The notes below the pieces were generated by a model. That model saw only the letters and a list, made by a program, of their open reading frames with translations, did no database searches and had not been told where the DNA came from. Positions 17,596 through 26,390 of a stretch of DNA of 64,000 bases are shown piece by piece. The translations under genes and the position numbers were made by a program. Origin of the DNA: JAQUTK01 sp963677415 (GTDB taxonomy: Bacteria; Bacteroidota; Bacteroidia; Bacteroidales; JAQUTK01). Each line of letters opens with the position of its first letter. Positions within the stretch are counted from its first letter, which is position 1. The stretch lies in the NCBI GenBank assembly GCA_963677415.2, contig CAXXFJ010000048.1, positions 1-64,000 on the forward strand, written 5' to 3'.

Positions 17596-18753
17596 ATGGA
17601 AGATCGGAAAAAACAACTTGCTATACTTGGATCTACCGGTTCTATTGGCACTCAGGCTTTGGAAGTTATCTCCAAACACCCTGATCTTTTTGAAGTATAT
17701 GTGCTTACAGCCAATAATCAGGTGGATATACTAATACAACAGGCAAGGATATTTCTTCCTGATTCCGTTGTGATAGCCAATCCAGAAAAGTATAAGACTC
17801 TAAAAGAAGCTTTATCTGATTTACCTATTAAAGTATATGCCGGAGAAGATGCTATCTCTCAGGTGGTGGAGTCGTCTGAAATTGATATTGTTTTAACAGC
17901 AATGGTAGGCTATTCGGGTTTAAAGCCAACAATTCATGCTATTAAGGCTGGAAAAACAATTGCTCTGGCGAATAAAGAAACACTTGTAGTTGCGGGAGAC
18001 CTGATCAGTCGTTTGGCAATCCAATATCATTCACCGATTATTCCGGTTGATTCTGAGCATTCTGCAATCTTCCAATGTCTTTCGGGAGAAGGAAGTTGTG
18101 CTATTGAGAAAATTCTATTGACTGCCTCTGGTGGGCCATTTCGGGGGATGAGACGGGATGAACTGAAGAAAGTCTCTCCTCGTCAGGCATTGAAACATCC
18201 CAACTGGTCGATGGGAGCAAAGGTGACGATAGACTCGGCTTCGTTAATGAATAAAGGTTTGGAGTCGATTGAAGCGAAATGGCTCTTTAATGTTTCAATG
18301 GATCAGATTCAGGTCATTGTTCATCCCCAATCGGTAATCCACTCTATGGTTCAGTTTGAAGATGGATGCGTAAAAGCACAACTTGGACAGCCTGATATGA
18401 GACTGCCTATTCAGTATGCTTTTTCTTACCCTCAAAGAATAAAATCACTCTTTCCGCGTTTGTCTTTTGATAATCAAGTTGCGTTGACTTTTGAAGAACC
18501 TGACCGGGAGACTTTCCGAAATCTGAATCTTGCTTTTTCTGCAATTCGTACAGGAGGGAATATGCCTTGTGTGCTTAACGCAGCGAATGAGATTGCAGTA
18601 GATGCATTTCTTAAAGAAAAAATAGGATTTCTGGAGATGTCAGACCTGATTGAAAAGACAATGCAACGTGTAGGTTATATCAACCAACCTACATATGAAC
18701 AGTATGTGATGAGTGACCGTGAGGCCCGTCTGATCGCTATTGATTTGCTGTGA
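17596..18753 (+). CDS. dxr: 1-deoxy-D-xylulose-5-phosphate reductoisomerase
   Basis: 385 residues. Converts DXP to MEP with NADPH, the second step of the non-mevalonate isoprenoid pathway. The NADPH site GSTGSIGTQALEV is at the N-terminus; ALANKETLV and PVDSEHSAIFQCL carry the metal- and substrate-binding acidic residues; the SMGAKVTIDSASLMNKGLE and HPQSVIHSMV blocks follow. Length is usual. Sits 13 bases after the M23-like gene; rseP follows after 38 bases. Confidence 0.96.
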   Translation: MEDRKKQLAILGSTGSIGTQALEVISKHPDLFEVYVLTANNQVDILIQQARIFLPDSVVIANPEKYKTLKEALSDLPIKVYAGEDAISQVVESSEIDIVLTAMVGYSGLKPTIHAIKAGKTIALANKETLVVAGDLISRLAIQYHSPIIPVDSEHSAIFQCLSGEGSCAIEKILLTASGGPFRGMRRDELKKVSPRQALKHPNWSMGAKVTIDSASLMNKGLESIEAKWLFNVSMDQIQVIVHPQSVIHSMVQFEDGCVKAQLGQPDMRLPIQYAFSYPQRIKSLFPRLSFDNQVALTFEEPDRETFRNLNLAFSAIRTGGNMPCVLNAANEIAVDAFLKEKIGFLEMSDLIEKTMQRVGYINQPTYEQYVMSDREARLIAIDLL

Positions 18754-18791
18754 GAGCGAAATATAATGTATAATTTATCCAAAAATATTCA

Positions 18792-20117
18792 ATGAATACG
18801 ATTTTAGTTGTTGTGCTGCAGTTTTTTGCGAGTTTGTCACTCCTTGTTGTTGTCCATGAGTTTGGGCACTTTATTACGGCACGTTTATTTAAAGTGAGAG
18901 TGGAGAAGTTTTATCTCTTCTTCAACCCGTGGTTTTCCCTTTTCAAGTACAAACCCAAAAATAGTGAAACGGAATATGGTTTAGGTTGGCTTCCTTTGGG
19001 TGGTTATGTTAAGATTGCCGGAATGATTGACGAGTCTATGGATAAGGAGCAAATGGCTCTGCCTCCCAAGCCTGACGAATTCAGATCAAAACCTGCAGGT
19101 CAAAGACTTGTCATTATGGTTGCTGGCGTAGTCATGAATTTTGTAATGGCGTTGTTGATTTATTCAATGATACTATTTACTTGGGGAGATACCTATCTCC
19201 CACCCCAAAACGCTAAGATGGGCATGGAGTTCAGTCCGGTGGCCGAACAAATTGGATTCCAGTCGGGTGATATTTTGGTTGCGGCTGATGATGTACCTTT
19301 TGAACGTTACAATGAACATACTTTGCGTCTTATATCTTCAGCGAAGAAGGTAGATGTTTTGCGAGGCGATTCAACCATATCTCTGAATATACCAGAAGAC
19401 TTTATGGTTCGCCTTATGGCTGGCGGACAAGGATTTGCAAGCTATCGGATTCCTGCTGTAATTGAAGAGATTTCAAAAGGCTCTTCTGCAGAAACTGCCG
19501 GATTGATTGCAGGAGACAGTATTTATGCAGTAAATGACACTCTACAGACCTCTACCTTATTAGATTTTAAGAATCAAGCCAAGTCACATAAGTCTCAACC
19601 GATGAAGATTAATTTCTATAGAAATGGGGTTGCCACGTCTTGTATAGCTACACCTGATACTGCCGGGGTTGTCGGATTCACAACTCTTTATTCTCCATTG
19701 GATATATTTCAGACAGTTACGAAAGAATACGGTTTCTTCGAATCATTTCCAGCAGGAATTAGCCTCGCTGTAAATACATTGAAGGGTTATGTTAGTGATA
19801 TGCAGTATGTGTTTACCAAAGAGGGTGCACAGAGTGTGGGAAGCTTTTTCACGATTGGTAGCTTGTTCCCTTCTGAATTTAACGGGCGTATCTTCTGGCA
19901 AGTGACAGCCTTCCTTTCTATCATCCTTGCTTTCATGAATATACTTCCAATTCCTGCATTGGATGGAGGTCATGTGTTCTTCTTGCTGGTTGAGGTTATT
20001 ACTCGTCGCAAACCAAGTGATAAATTCCTTGAATATGCGCAAATGGTAGGCATGTTCTTGTTGATCGCTCTTATGGCTTTGGCTTTAAGCAATGATATCA
20101 GAAGGTTCTTTTTCTAA
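18792..20117 (+). CDS. rseP: RIP zinc metalloprotease RseP (site-2 protease)
   Basis: 441 residues, inner membrane. The zinc-binding HEFGH is at residues 22-26 in the first membrane segment. A loop with PDZ-like sequence (GFQSGDILVAADD and GSSAETAGLIAGDSIYAVND) lies in the middle, and the second zinc motif NILPIPALDGGH is in the C-terminal membrane domain. The family cuts anti-sigma factors and signal-peptide remnants. Last gene of the DUF4290-murA operon, followed by a strong terminator. Confidence 0.95.
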   Translation: MNTILVVVLQFFASLSLLVVVHEFGHFITARLFKVRVEKFYLFFNPWFSLFKYKPKNSETEYGLGWLPLGGYVKIAGMIDESMDKEQMALPPKPDEFRSKPAGQRLVIMVAGVVMNFVMALLIYSMILFTWGDTYLPPQNAKMGMEFSPVAEQIGFQSGDILVAADDVPFERYNEHTLRLISSAKKVDVLRGDSTISLNIPEDFMVRLMAGGQGFASYRIPAVIEEISKGSSAETAGLIAGDSIYAVNDTLQTSTLLDFKNQAKSHKSQPMKINFYRNGVATSCIATPDTAGVVGFTTLYSPLDIFQTVTKEYGFFESFPAGISLAVNTLKGYVSDMQYVFTKEGAQSVGSFFTIGSLFPSEFNGRIFWQVTAFLSIILAFMNILPIPALDGGHVFFLLVEVITRRKPSDKFLEYAQMVGMFLLIALMALALSNDIRRFFF

Positions 20118-20139
20118 AAGAATGTTTCTGTAGTACATA

Positions 20140-20180
20140 AAAGAGAGCGGATGTCCAAAAGGACATCCGCTCTCTTTTAT
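20140..20180 (+). terminator. Bidirectional terminator between rseP and the GH38 gene
   Basis: A perfect 18-base stem, AAAAGAGAGCGGATGTCC, with a 4-base A loop. A and T runs at the two ends allow use from both strands; the two genes converge here. Confidence 0.93.
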
Positions 20181-20199
20181 GTTGTCTTATCTTGTCTGT

Positions 20200-23100
20200 T
20201 TAACTAAGAAAGAGAAACTTGCTGGTAGCTGCCTTTTGCGCTCCTTTTACAGTTACGTAATATATGCCACTGCTTATTCTGTTCTTCAAAGTCAGAGTTA
20301 ATGAGCAAGAATTATCCCTCATTGAGCGATAGACCTCTCTACCATTGCTGTCTCTAATTGTAATTAGAACTTCTGTTTCTTCATCAAAACCAGATAGTTG
20401 GATATTGAAAGATTCGGAGGTAACCGGGTTTGGAGAAACAGTGATTAAAGGTTTCTCTTTTGAGGATATTTCGTTCACATCAGTGGGGTTATGACCAAAT
20501 AGTTGAAATTCATAAATACGAGCTGCATTGTCGTTTCCAGGGTTCGTTATATAAAGGCGAACTTTCTGTGCTGTAAATGGAGTTACCGACCTATTGGTCG
20601 TGTTGAGTGTATTTCCGGTAATTACATCCACATCAACCCATTGTGTGCCTTCTAACCTTTGTATCTTGAAGTCTTTTGTAATATAGTTTACACTTTCAAT
20701 TCCACCATGTTTTACCAGGTACTCACAGATTTCCATGGGAGTTCCAAGGTCAATAACAAGCCATTTGTCAGAAGCAATATTTTGACACCATTTGGTCGAT
20801 TCATTTCCATCGAGAGCCATTGATGGACTTTCGGCACTTCCGGTCATTCCTGAAGCTGTTGCAGTTTTTCCATTAGAGATGTTTTCTCCACAATGGACTG
20901 GTACTGATAATGGACTTTCTGATTTTTGTACATCAACTAATTCAGAGACAGGTTTGGTGTCATCGTTCTCGTTATTGGCAGCTGTTACTGCGAAGATTGC
21001 TATTTTGGCATCATTGGGCAGAATCAACTCTTTTGCTCCATCAGGAAGTTTGATGCAATACTTAAACAAATAAGTAAATTGGTAAGGCTGATCGGTTTTA
21101 GAAATGCCATTGTGCAAGTGATCTCCTACCCAGGCAATATTGTCCTTTTTAAAATAGTTATTGGTCATAATGGTATCGCCTCCAGCAACTTTGTAGAAAG
21201 AAGCCTGTCCTACAAAATTAGAGAAATAGGGAATGCTTAGCTTAAATGGAGTATTATCAACATAAAAATCGGCCGTAGAGCCATCTGTGTTTGAAGAGGC
21301 GGTAAGGATGTATAGTTTCTTATAGCCGCTTGGAATGGTGATCTTATTTCCACTACATTTCAACGCATTCTTTTTCCATGTCTTTACAGAACCCATTGCA
21401 AAGGTTATTCCGTCAGAAAGAATTGTGTCGGGTAGTAACTCGGCTGAATAAGTGTTTGAATTGCCATCGAAATTTCCATCATTCATATATAACTGACTGG
21501 TAACCACATCTGCATTGTAAGGGATTACTATTGGCATGCTTTCAGGTAACGAGTAACTTGTCACCGGACTTTCCAGCTTTACACTATATGTTTTTGGCTG
21601 AAATGCGGTCATGTTTATGATTAAAGTGCTATCGGAGAAACTCGCACTTCCGATTTCTTCTTCAATGCCATTCAATTCTTTCGCTTCCAGAATTCCGGAT
21701 GCAAACTTAATTTTAATATTTAAGGCATCAGTGCCTTTCGTTTCATATAACCGAGGTACATAGTCATCGCTTGTTTCTGCTCTTTTTAGCATCTTAACTG
21801 CTACCTGTGAAGAATCAATAGTAATAAATGAAAAGCTCTTTCCAAGGTCTCCATCATGTTTGACAGTCTCAAAAGCCATAAGAGGCTGATTTAGTTTCGC
21901 AGCTTCCCACGTTGATCCGGCTTCCAGACAGGAGTTTGTATGTCCGTAAATAGAATAGGTGAATTTATTAGAACCGAGATCTTGATTTTCTTGAAACGTA
22001 TAAGAACTTCCATCAGACTGAGGGGAATGGATCAGCGATAAACGTAAGGTATTGGTTAAAGGCTTATCCCAACCGTACTTACAGTCATTCAGAATGGATA
22101 CGCCGTAAGAGTTACTTACATTTGTAATGTCTGCCCATTGTTGAGCAGGTACTTCATAACGACTACTCGTATTATTGGGACGTTTGATTACTCCCAGACC
22201 TAAATCGTATGTTGCTTTCAGATTGGAGACGGTCAAAGGAAATACAGCTTTCAAGAGTGTTTTTGTCGTTTTCCAATCTATATCATTTTCGATATCGATG
22301 CGTCTTTTGGTATCAGAGTCTGTAAGCCTTATGTATTGGACAAAGGTTGAATTTTCTTTTGTTCGGGTCACTTTCAAAGTAACTCTTACAGGCCCATCTT
22401 CAACAATACTTATTTCCGGAGTGCCATCTACATAAGCCCTTGGTTCATTGGTAACCGTTTTGTAGGCGATTTCCCAAGATGCCCAGAAGCAAGGTTCATT
22501 ATACAATAGTGCAAGGCGAATCGGACTTTTGAGTAACTCTTTGTTATCATTCTGTTTATCGATAATTGAACTGATGTCTCCGTTGGCATCAATAGAGACC
22601 TTATATTCCGAATTATCAAGCGAATTGGATGATATTTTCAAGTTGCTATCTTCAATTGGAGAGGATGCAGACGGTCTGACATCATATACTTCATACCCTA
22701 ATGAAGGAACTGTTGCGTTGAAGATAAACCTCAAAGTAGTATCAGAGGATTCAAGTATCTGGGCCGGAACTTCATCTCCCGACTTATTGAAGACCTTGAT
22801 ATTATCCAGCTGTTCAGTGACATCCAGATTTACCTCAACTACATCTTTTCTATTGATGGACAAAGGGTTGTAAACAACGATTGGAGTGCCTGCAGTTTGA
22901 GTATTAAGCGAACGTGCGCTTGCACCAACACTATTATTTAGTACTGATGCAAATTTGTTTTGGACAATTACCTCGTCATTGTAGGAGAAAGTATAGGCCT
23001 TTTCGCAACTCGTGCCAGTTAGATCGTCATGAAACTGGTGCCATAAGAATTTAATCCATGCGTTATTAAGATCTTCAGCAGGGTACTTTAACCCACCCAG

Positions 23101-24099
23101 CCAATCAGCAATTACAGCGCTTCTCTCAGTAGCATCGGCCAGGAGTTCGTTCTTTCTATTCCAGCGTTTCATCATAGTTCGTGATGTATAACAACCTGTG
23201 CCGTGCGTTGTCATGAGCAATTCGCCATTATATGTTGGAAAATCATTGATGTAAGGCAGGTAGTCCGTGTACATCTCACCTGCTGTAGCACTTTTTACTG
23301 TAAGAGGCCCATTGCTTTTCATGCTTTTCTCAATCCAATTTACGGTATTGTCTTGCGGACTGCCACCCCTGTCGCCAGTGCCATAAAGGCGGTAGGTAAT
23401 CGGATGTTTTCCCTTGGTTGCAGTTGATGTTTCATTCGTCCAATTGATTAACTCTGTTCGGTAACTTAAATCTTCGTTGAAGTTATCACCATAACCACCG
23501 GCATTGGCAGCAGCCATAACCTTTGAACCATCAACGCCCTGCCATGTTCCGATTCTGAAAGGAATTGTAACCCCTCCCCATGATAGCTTCTGTGTACAGA
23601 ATCCTATTAATCCAGTGTGCTTCATGATAGTCGGGAGTGTGTAGCCAAAGCCGAAACAGTCGGGAAGAAAAATATCGTTGCTTTTTACACCAAACTCATT
23701 TTTATAGAAAGTCTGACCAATCAAGATGTTTCTGAACTGTGACTCGGGAGAAGGGACATTTACATCTGTGGCATCAAGAGAACTTCCACAGACATTCCAC
23801 TGTCCGCTATTTATATACGTTTTAAGTTGAGCATACTGTTCTGGATAATATTGTTTCATCCACATATATTTGATGGCTCCCTCAAAATTGAATTTGTAAT
23901 TTGGATACTTCTCAAACAAAGCAAAGTTGGCAGTTAATGTGTTTTTAATGTACTGGTTGATTGTTGTCTGCACGTCCCAATCCCATTGTGTGTCAAGATG
24001 CGCATCTGCAACCATGTATACCGTTTTCTCTTGAGAATAGCTGTTCACTCCAATGCAACTGAATAGCATGAATAAAAGTAATTTAGCGTAGTTCTTCAT
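20200..24099 (-). CDS. Secreted GH38 alpha-mannosidase with discoidin and T9SS sorting domains
   Basis: 1299 residues. Signal peptide at 1-22 (ends NSYSQ). Catalytic GH38 region from about residue 25: VADAHLDTQWDWD (metal-binding His and Asp), then ILIGQTFYKNEFG and IFLPDCFGFGYTLPTI with the likely nucleophile Asp, and middle and beta domains through about 900. An F5/8-type C (discoidin) module covers about 1075-1210 (SNGKTATASG, WLVIDLG, KVRLYI). The final 80 residues form a type A T9SS sorting domain (ITVSPNPVTSESFNI, GREVYRS, SGIYYVTV, KFLFL). It should cross the outer membrane through the T9SS encoded at 6-12 kb and act on mannose-containing glycans outside the cell. It stands alone, without SusC/SusD neighbours. 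Substrate linkage not determinable. Confidence 0.88.
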   Translation of the reverse strand: MKNYAKLLLFMLFSCIGVNSYSQEKTVYMVADAHLDTQWDWDVQTTINQYIKNTLTANFALFEKYPNYKFNFEGAIKYMWMKQYYPEQYAQLKTYINSGQWNVCGSSLDATDVNVPSPESQFRNILIGQTFYKNEFGVKSNDIFLPDCFGFGYTLPTIMKHTGLIGFCTQKLSWGGVTIPFRIGTWQGVDGSKVMAAANAGGYGDNFNEDLSYRTELINWTNETSTATKGKHPITYRLYGTGDRGGSPQDNTVNWIEKSMKSNGPLTVKSATAGEMYTDYLPYINDFPTYNGELLMTTHGTGCYTSRTMMKRWNRKNELLADATERSAVIADWLGGLKYPAEDLNNAWIKFLWHQFHDDLTGTSCEKAYTFSYNDEVIVQNKFASVLNNSVGASARSLNTQTAGTPIVVYNPLSINRKDVVEVNLDVTEQLDNIKVFNKSGDEVPAQILESSDTTLRFIFNATVPSLGYEVYDVRPSASSPIEDSNLKISSNSLDNSEYKVSIDANGDISSIIDKQNDNKELLKSPIRLALLYNEPCFWASWEIAYKTVTNEPRAYVDGTPEISIVEDGPVRVTLKVTRTKENSTFVQYIRLTDSDTKRRIDIENDIDWKTTKTLLKAVFPLTVSNLKATYDLGLGVIKRPNNTSSRYEVPAQQWADITNVSNSYGVSILNDCKYGWDKPLTNTLRLSLIHSPQSDGSSYTFQENQDLGSNKFTYSIYGHTNSCLEAGSTWEAAKLNQPLMAFETVKHDGDLGKSFSFITIDSSQVAVKMLKRAETSDDYVPRLYETKGTDALNIKIKFASGILEAKELNGIEEEIGSASFSDSTLIINMTAFQPKTYSVKLESPVTSYSLPESMPIVIPYNADVVTSQLYMNDGNFDGNSNTYSAELLPDTILSDGITFAMGSVKTWKKNALKCSGNKITIPSGYKKLYILTASSNTDGSTADFYVDNTPFKLSIPYFSNFVGQASFYKVAGGDTIMTNNYFKKDNIAWVGDHLHNGISKTDQPYQFTYLFKYCIKLPDGAKELILPNDAKIAIFAVTAANNENDDTKPVSELVDVQKSESPLSVPVHCGENISNGKTATASGMTGSAESPSMALDGNESTKWCQNIASDKWLVIDLGTPMEICEYLVKHGGIESVNYITKDFKIQRLEGTQWVDVDVITGNTLNTTNRSVTPFTAQKVRLYITNPGNDNAARIYEFQLFGHNPTDVNEISSKEKPLITVSPNPVTSESFNIQLSGFDEETEVLITIRDSNGREVYRSMRDNSCSLTLTLKNRISSGIYYVTVKGAQKAATSKFLFLS

Positions 24100-24529
24100 A
24101 ATTCAAATAGTGGTCTTTATGTGTTGTCAATGGAGAAGAAATAGTCCAAACAAAGAGAGCGGGAGTACTGCACAGACAGATACTAATTCGACATTTGCTG
24201 CATTTTCAGCATCTTTTAATACAAAAGTATCTGTTTGTCATTTGAAAGTAGTTTAAGAATGCGACATATTAGTCTGAAATTGAGCAAATGTTCTCTTTCG
24301 GAGCCAATTAGGCAGAATATTTGGGAATATTAATTTTTCCTTTGAGGGGTGCTGTATCTTCAAAGGTTTGTCGTACAGTATATTAGATTGGAGAGAAAAG
24401 GATGCCTATCCATTGGAAATTTCATTTAAATGAAAAGGGAAAGGCTTCTGTATGAAAATAGAAAAACATCCATATGTTTTTTTGCACGAAAAGCACTGTT
24501 TTGCACACTGCTATAAATATAAAAAAAGG
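24100..24529. other. Intergenic interval upstream of the GH38 gene
   Basis: About 430 AT-rich bases. A minus-strand TACTTTTG at 24222-24229 is a plausible -7 element for the GH38 gene, giving a leader of about 115 bases. Nothing else recognisable; no open frame of note. Confidence 0.5.
24222..24229 (-). promoter_or_regulatory. Bacteroides-type -7 element, GH38 gene
   Basis: TACTTTTG on the minus strand, about 123 bases before the start codon; no clear TTG at the -33 spacing. Confidence 0.45.
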
Positions 24530-24560
24530 AGGGTATCCTTTTGGGATCCCCTCCTTTTCG
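24530..24560 (-). terminator. Terminator after tRNA(CAU)
   Basis: AAAAGGAGGG and CCCTCCTTTT arms around GGATCCC/GGATACC; a T run follows on the minus strand. It begins right at the 3' end of the tRNA. Confidence 0.85.
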
Positions 24561-24634
24561 TGGGCCATCTTGGGCTTGAACCAAGGACCTCCAGATTATG
24601 AGTCTGTTGCTCTAACCAACTGAGCTAAAAGCCC
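24561..24634 (-). tRNA. tRNA with CAU anticodon (probably elongator Met)
   Basis: 74 bases from GGGCTTT to GGCCC plus discriminator A. D arm GCTC/GAGC with AGTTGGTTA loop; anticodon loop CTCATAA; T arm CTTGG-TTCAAGC-CCAAG. CCA is not encoded. Two imperfect pairs are seen, T6-T67 in the acceptor stem and A27-G43 in the anticodon stem. CAU also fits lysidine-modified tRNA-Ile2; the sequence alone does not settle which. Confidence 0.9.
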
Positions 24635-24761
24635 GAAAGATTTTCTCTGAAATCTGCTGCAAAACTACTCTTTTTTCCAGAAACTGCAAAGAAAAAGTTT
24701 CTAAAAACGAATAATCCTTTTAAAAGGAGCTTTCAACCACTTATTTTCAAGAGATTTTGAG

Positions 24762-24769
24762 TATTTTTG
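24762..24769 (+). promoter_or_regulatory. Bacteroides-type -7 element, HAD-ribF operon
   Basis: TATTTTTG. Transcription would start near 24776, downstream of the longest open frame's start (24757), which supports the inner ATG at 24811. Confidence 0.55.
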
Positions 24770-24810
24770 CACCCGTAAAGCAGACTCTCTGTCTGGTAAT
24801 TATGTTTATT

Positions 24811-25431
24811 ATGAAGGATATTCGTACCGTTGTATTTGATTTTGGAGGAGTTCTAATTGATTTGGATATGCCTGAGACAATACGGCAAGTAGAAGAACTT
24901 GGTGTTCCTGCCTTTGACAAGATGCTTGTCAATCACTATGTTTGTCATGGCTTCTTGGGTGAATTCGAAAAAGGAGAAGTTTCTCCGGGTGAATTTCGTA
25001 GCAAGATCCGGGATCTGGCTAGTAAACCGCATCTGTCAGATGAAGCGATTGATGAAGCATGGTGCGCTATGCTTACCAGTGTGCCTGCATATAAACTGGA
25101 TTTACTCCTTGAACTGAACAAGAAATACAGGGTTTTTATGTTGAGTAATACGAACAAGATTCATATCGATTATTCACTTCGAAAGTGTTTTTATAATGAC
25201 GGGCACACATTGTCGGACTATTTTGAAAAGTGCTTTCTCTCTAATGAAATGGGCCTATCAAAGCCTGATCCCACTATTTTCAAGATGTTTCTAAGTGAAA
25301 CAGGAGTTTCCCCAGAGCAGACTCTCTATATCGATGACGCAATAAAGAACGTAGAGGCTGCTGCCAGTCTTGGATTCAAAGCCCATTTGTATGTTCCTGG
25401 TGAAGATTTGCGGAAATTCTTTAGCGCATGA
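24811..25431 (+). CDS. HAD-superfamily phosphatase (IA-like)
   Basis: 206 residues from ATG 24811. All HAD motifs are visible: motif I DFGGVLIDLD (the second Asp of the usual DxD is Gly, as in the DFGGV subgroup whose first Asp is the nucleophile), motif II LSNTNKIH, motif III lysine in GLSKPDP, motif IV YIDDAIKN. A helical cap lies between motifs I and II. These are small-molecule phosphatases; the substrate is unknown, but the 4-base overlap with ribF hints at flavin nucleotide metabolism (inference). The ATG at 24802 is an alternative start. Confidence 0.85.
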   Translation: MKDIRTVVFDFGGVLIDLDMPETIRQVEELGVPAFDKMLVNHYVCHGFLGEFEKGEVSPGEFRSKIRDLASKPHLSDEAIDEAWCAMLTSVPAYKLDLLLELNKKYRVFMLSNTNKIHIDYSLRKCFYNDGHTLSDYFEKCFLSNEMGLSKPDPTIFKMFLSETGVSPEQTLYIDDAIKNVEAAASLGFKAHLYVPGEDLRKFFSA

Positions 25432-26390
25432 GATCTTACTATCAATCCCAACCAGTTTCAACAGCCGGACTAGCTGCAACAATAGGTGTCTTTGATGGTG
25501 TTCATGCCGGACATCGTTCATTGATTCTATCTGTCCAGAAGGAAGCAGAGAAACGCAGGATTGAATCTGCAGTAATCACTTTTTCTTCTTCACCATCTGC
25601 ACTTTTTGATCCAAACTTCATTCCACAATCTATTTCTGACCCGAAGGAGAAGGAGACGTTGCTTGAGGAAGCAGGTGTAAATGTCTGTATCACATTGGAT
25701 TTTACACAGGAAATAGCAAATCTAACTGCCGAAGAGTTTATTTGTAAGCAGCTTGTTCCCTGGAATGTGAAGTGCCTGGTGGTAGGTTATGATCACCGTT
25801 TCGGAAGAGGTCGTACCGAAGGTATTGAGGATTATATCCATTATGGTGCAGCTGTGGGTATCGATGTTGTTCAAGCACCTGTTTTTTTGCTGGATGGAAA
25901 GAATAAAGTCTCTTCATCAAAAGTGCGCTCTTTGATTCGTAAAGGGGCGGTAAGTGAGGTTTCCCGATATTTGGGACGAGCGTATACTTTGTCCGGCAAG
26001 GTAACTGAAGGATTTCAGATAGGAACTTCTATTGGCTTCCCAACTGCAAATATTGTTCCGCTCTTTGCTGAAAAACTTGTTCCGGGTAAGGGTGTTTATG
26101 CGATATGCGCCAAAGTAAAAGGAAAAGTATACGGCGGGATGCTTAATATTGGCACACGACCAACATTTCATCAGAAAGCAGAGACTTCTATAGAAGCTAA
26201 TCTGTTTGACTTTTCAGGTGATATATATAATGAGGAAATAGAGATTTCATTTATTTCATGGTTACGCGAAGAACGCAAATACGAAACAGTAGATCAACTG
26301 CAAGAACAGATGCGAAAAGATAAATTTGCAACTGAAGAATATTTAAAAGAGAGCTGTTATAAGGATTTTAGCCACCGTTTTCCAAGGTAG
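25428..26390 (+). CDS. ribF: Bifunctional riboflavin kinase/FAD synthetase
   Basis: 320 residues. Makes FMN then FAD. The N-terminal nucleotidyltransferase domain has GVFDGVHAGHRSLI (HxGH motif) and VVGYDHRFGRGR; KVSSSKVRSLI and ISxSTKIR-like sequence close it. The C-terminal kinase domain has GRAYTLSGKV, GFPTANI and TSIEANLFDFSGDIY. Normal length. ATGA overlap with the HAD gene. Its last 34 bases overlap the end of the convergent permease gene. Confidence 0.95.
   Translation: MRSYYQSQPVSTAGLAATIGVFDGVHAGHRSLILSVQKEAEKRRIESAVITFSSSPSALFDPNFIPQSISDPKEKETLLEEAGVNVCITLDFTQEIANLTAEEFICKQLVPWNVKCLVVGYDHRFGRGRTEGIEDYIHYGAAVGIDVVQAPVFLLDGKNKVSSSKVRSLIRKGAVSEVSRYLGRAYTLSGKVTEGFQIGTSIGFPTANIVPLFAEKLVPGKGVYAICAKVKGKVYGGMLNIGTRPTFHQKAETSIEANLFDFSGDIYNEEIEISFISWLREERKYETVDQLQEQMRKDKFATEEYLKESCYKDFSHRFPR

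Noticed and set aside
20200..24099. Part of a polysaccharide utilization locus
   Set aside because: No susC, susD, sensor or other glycosidase gene lies next to the GH38 gene.
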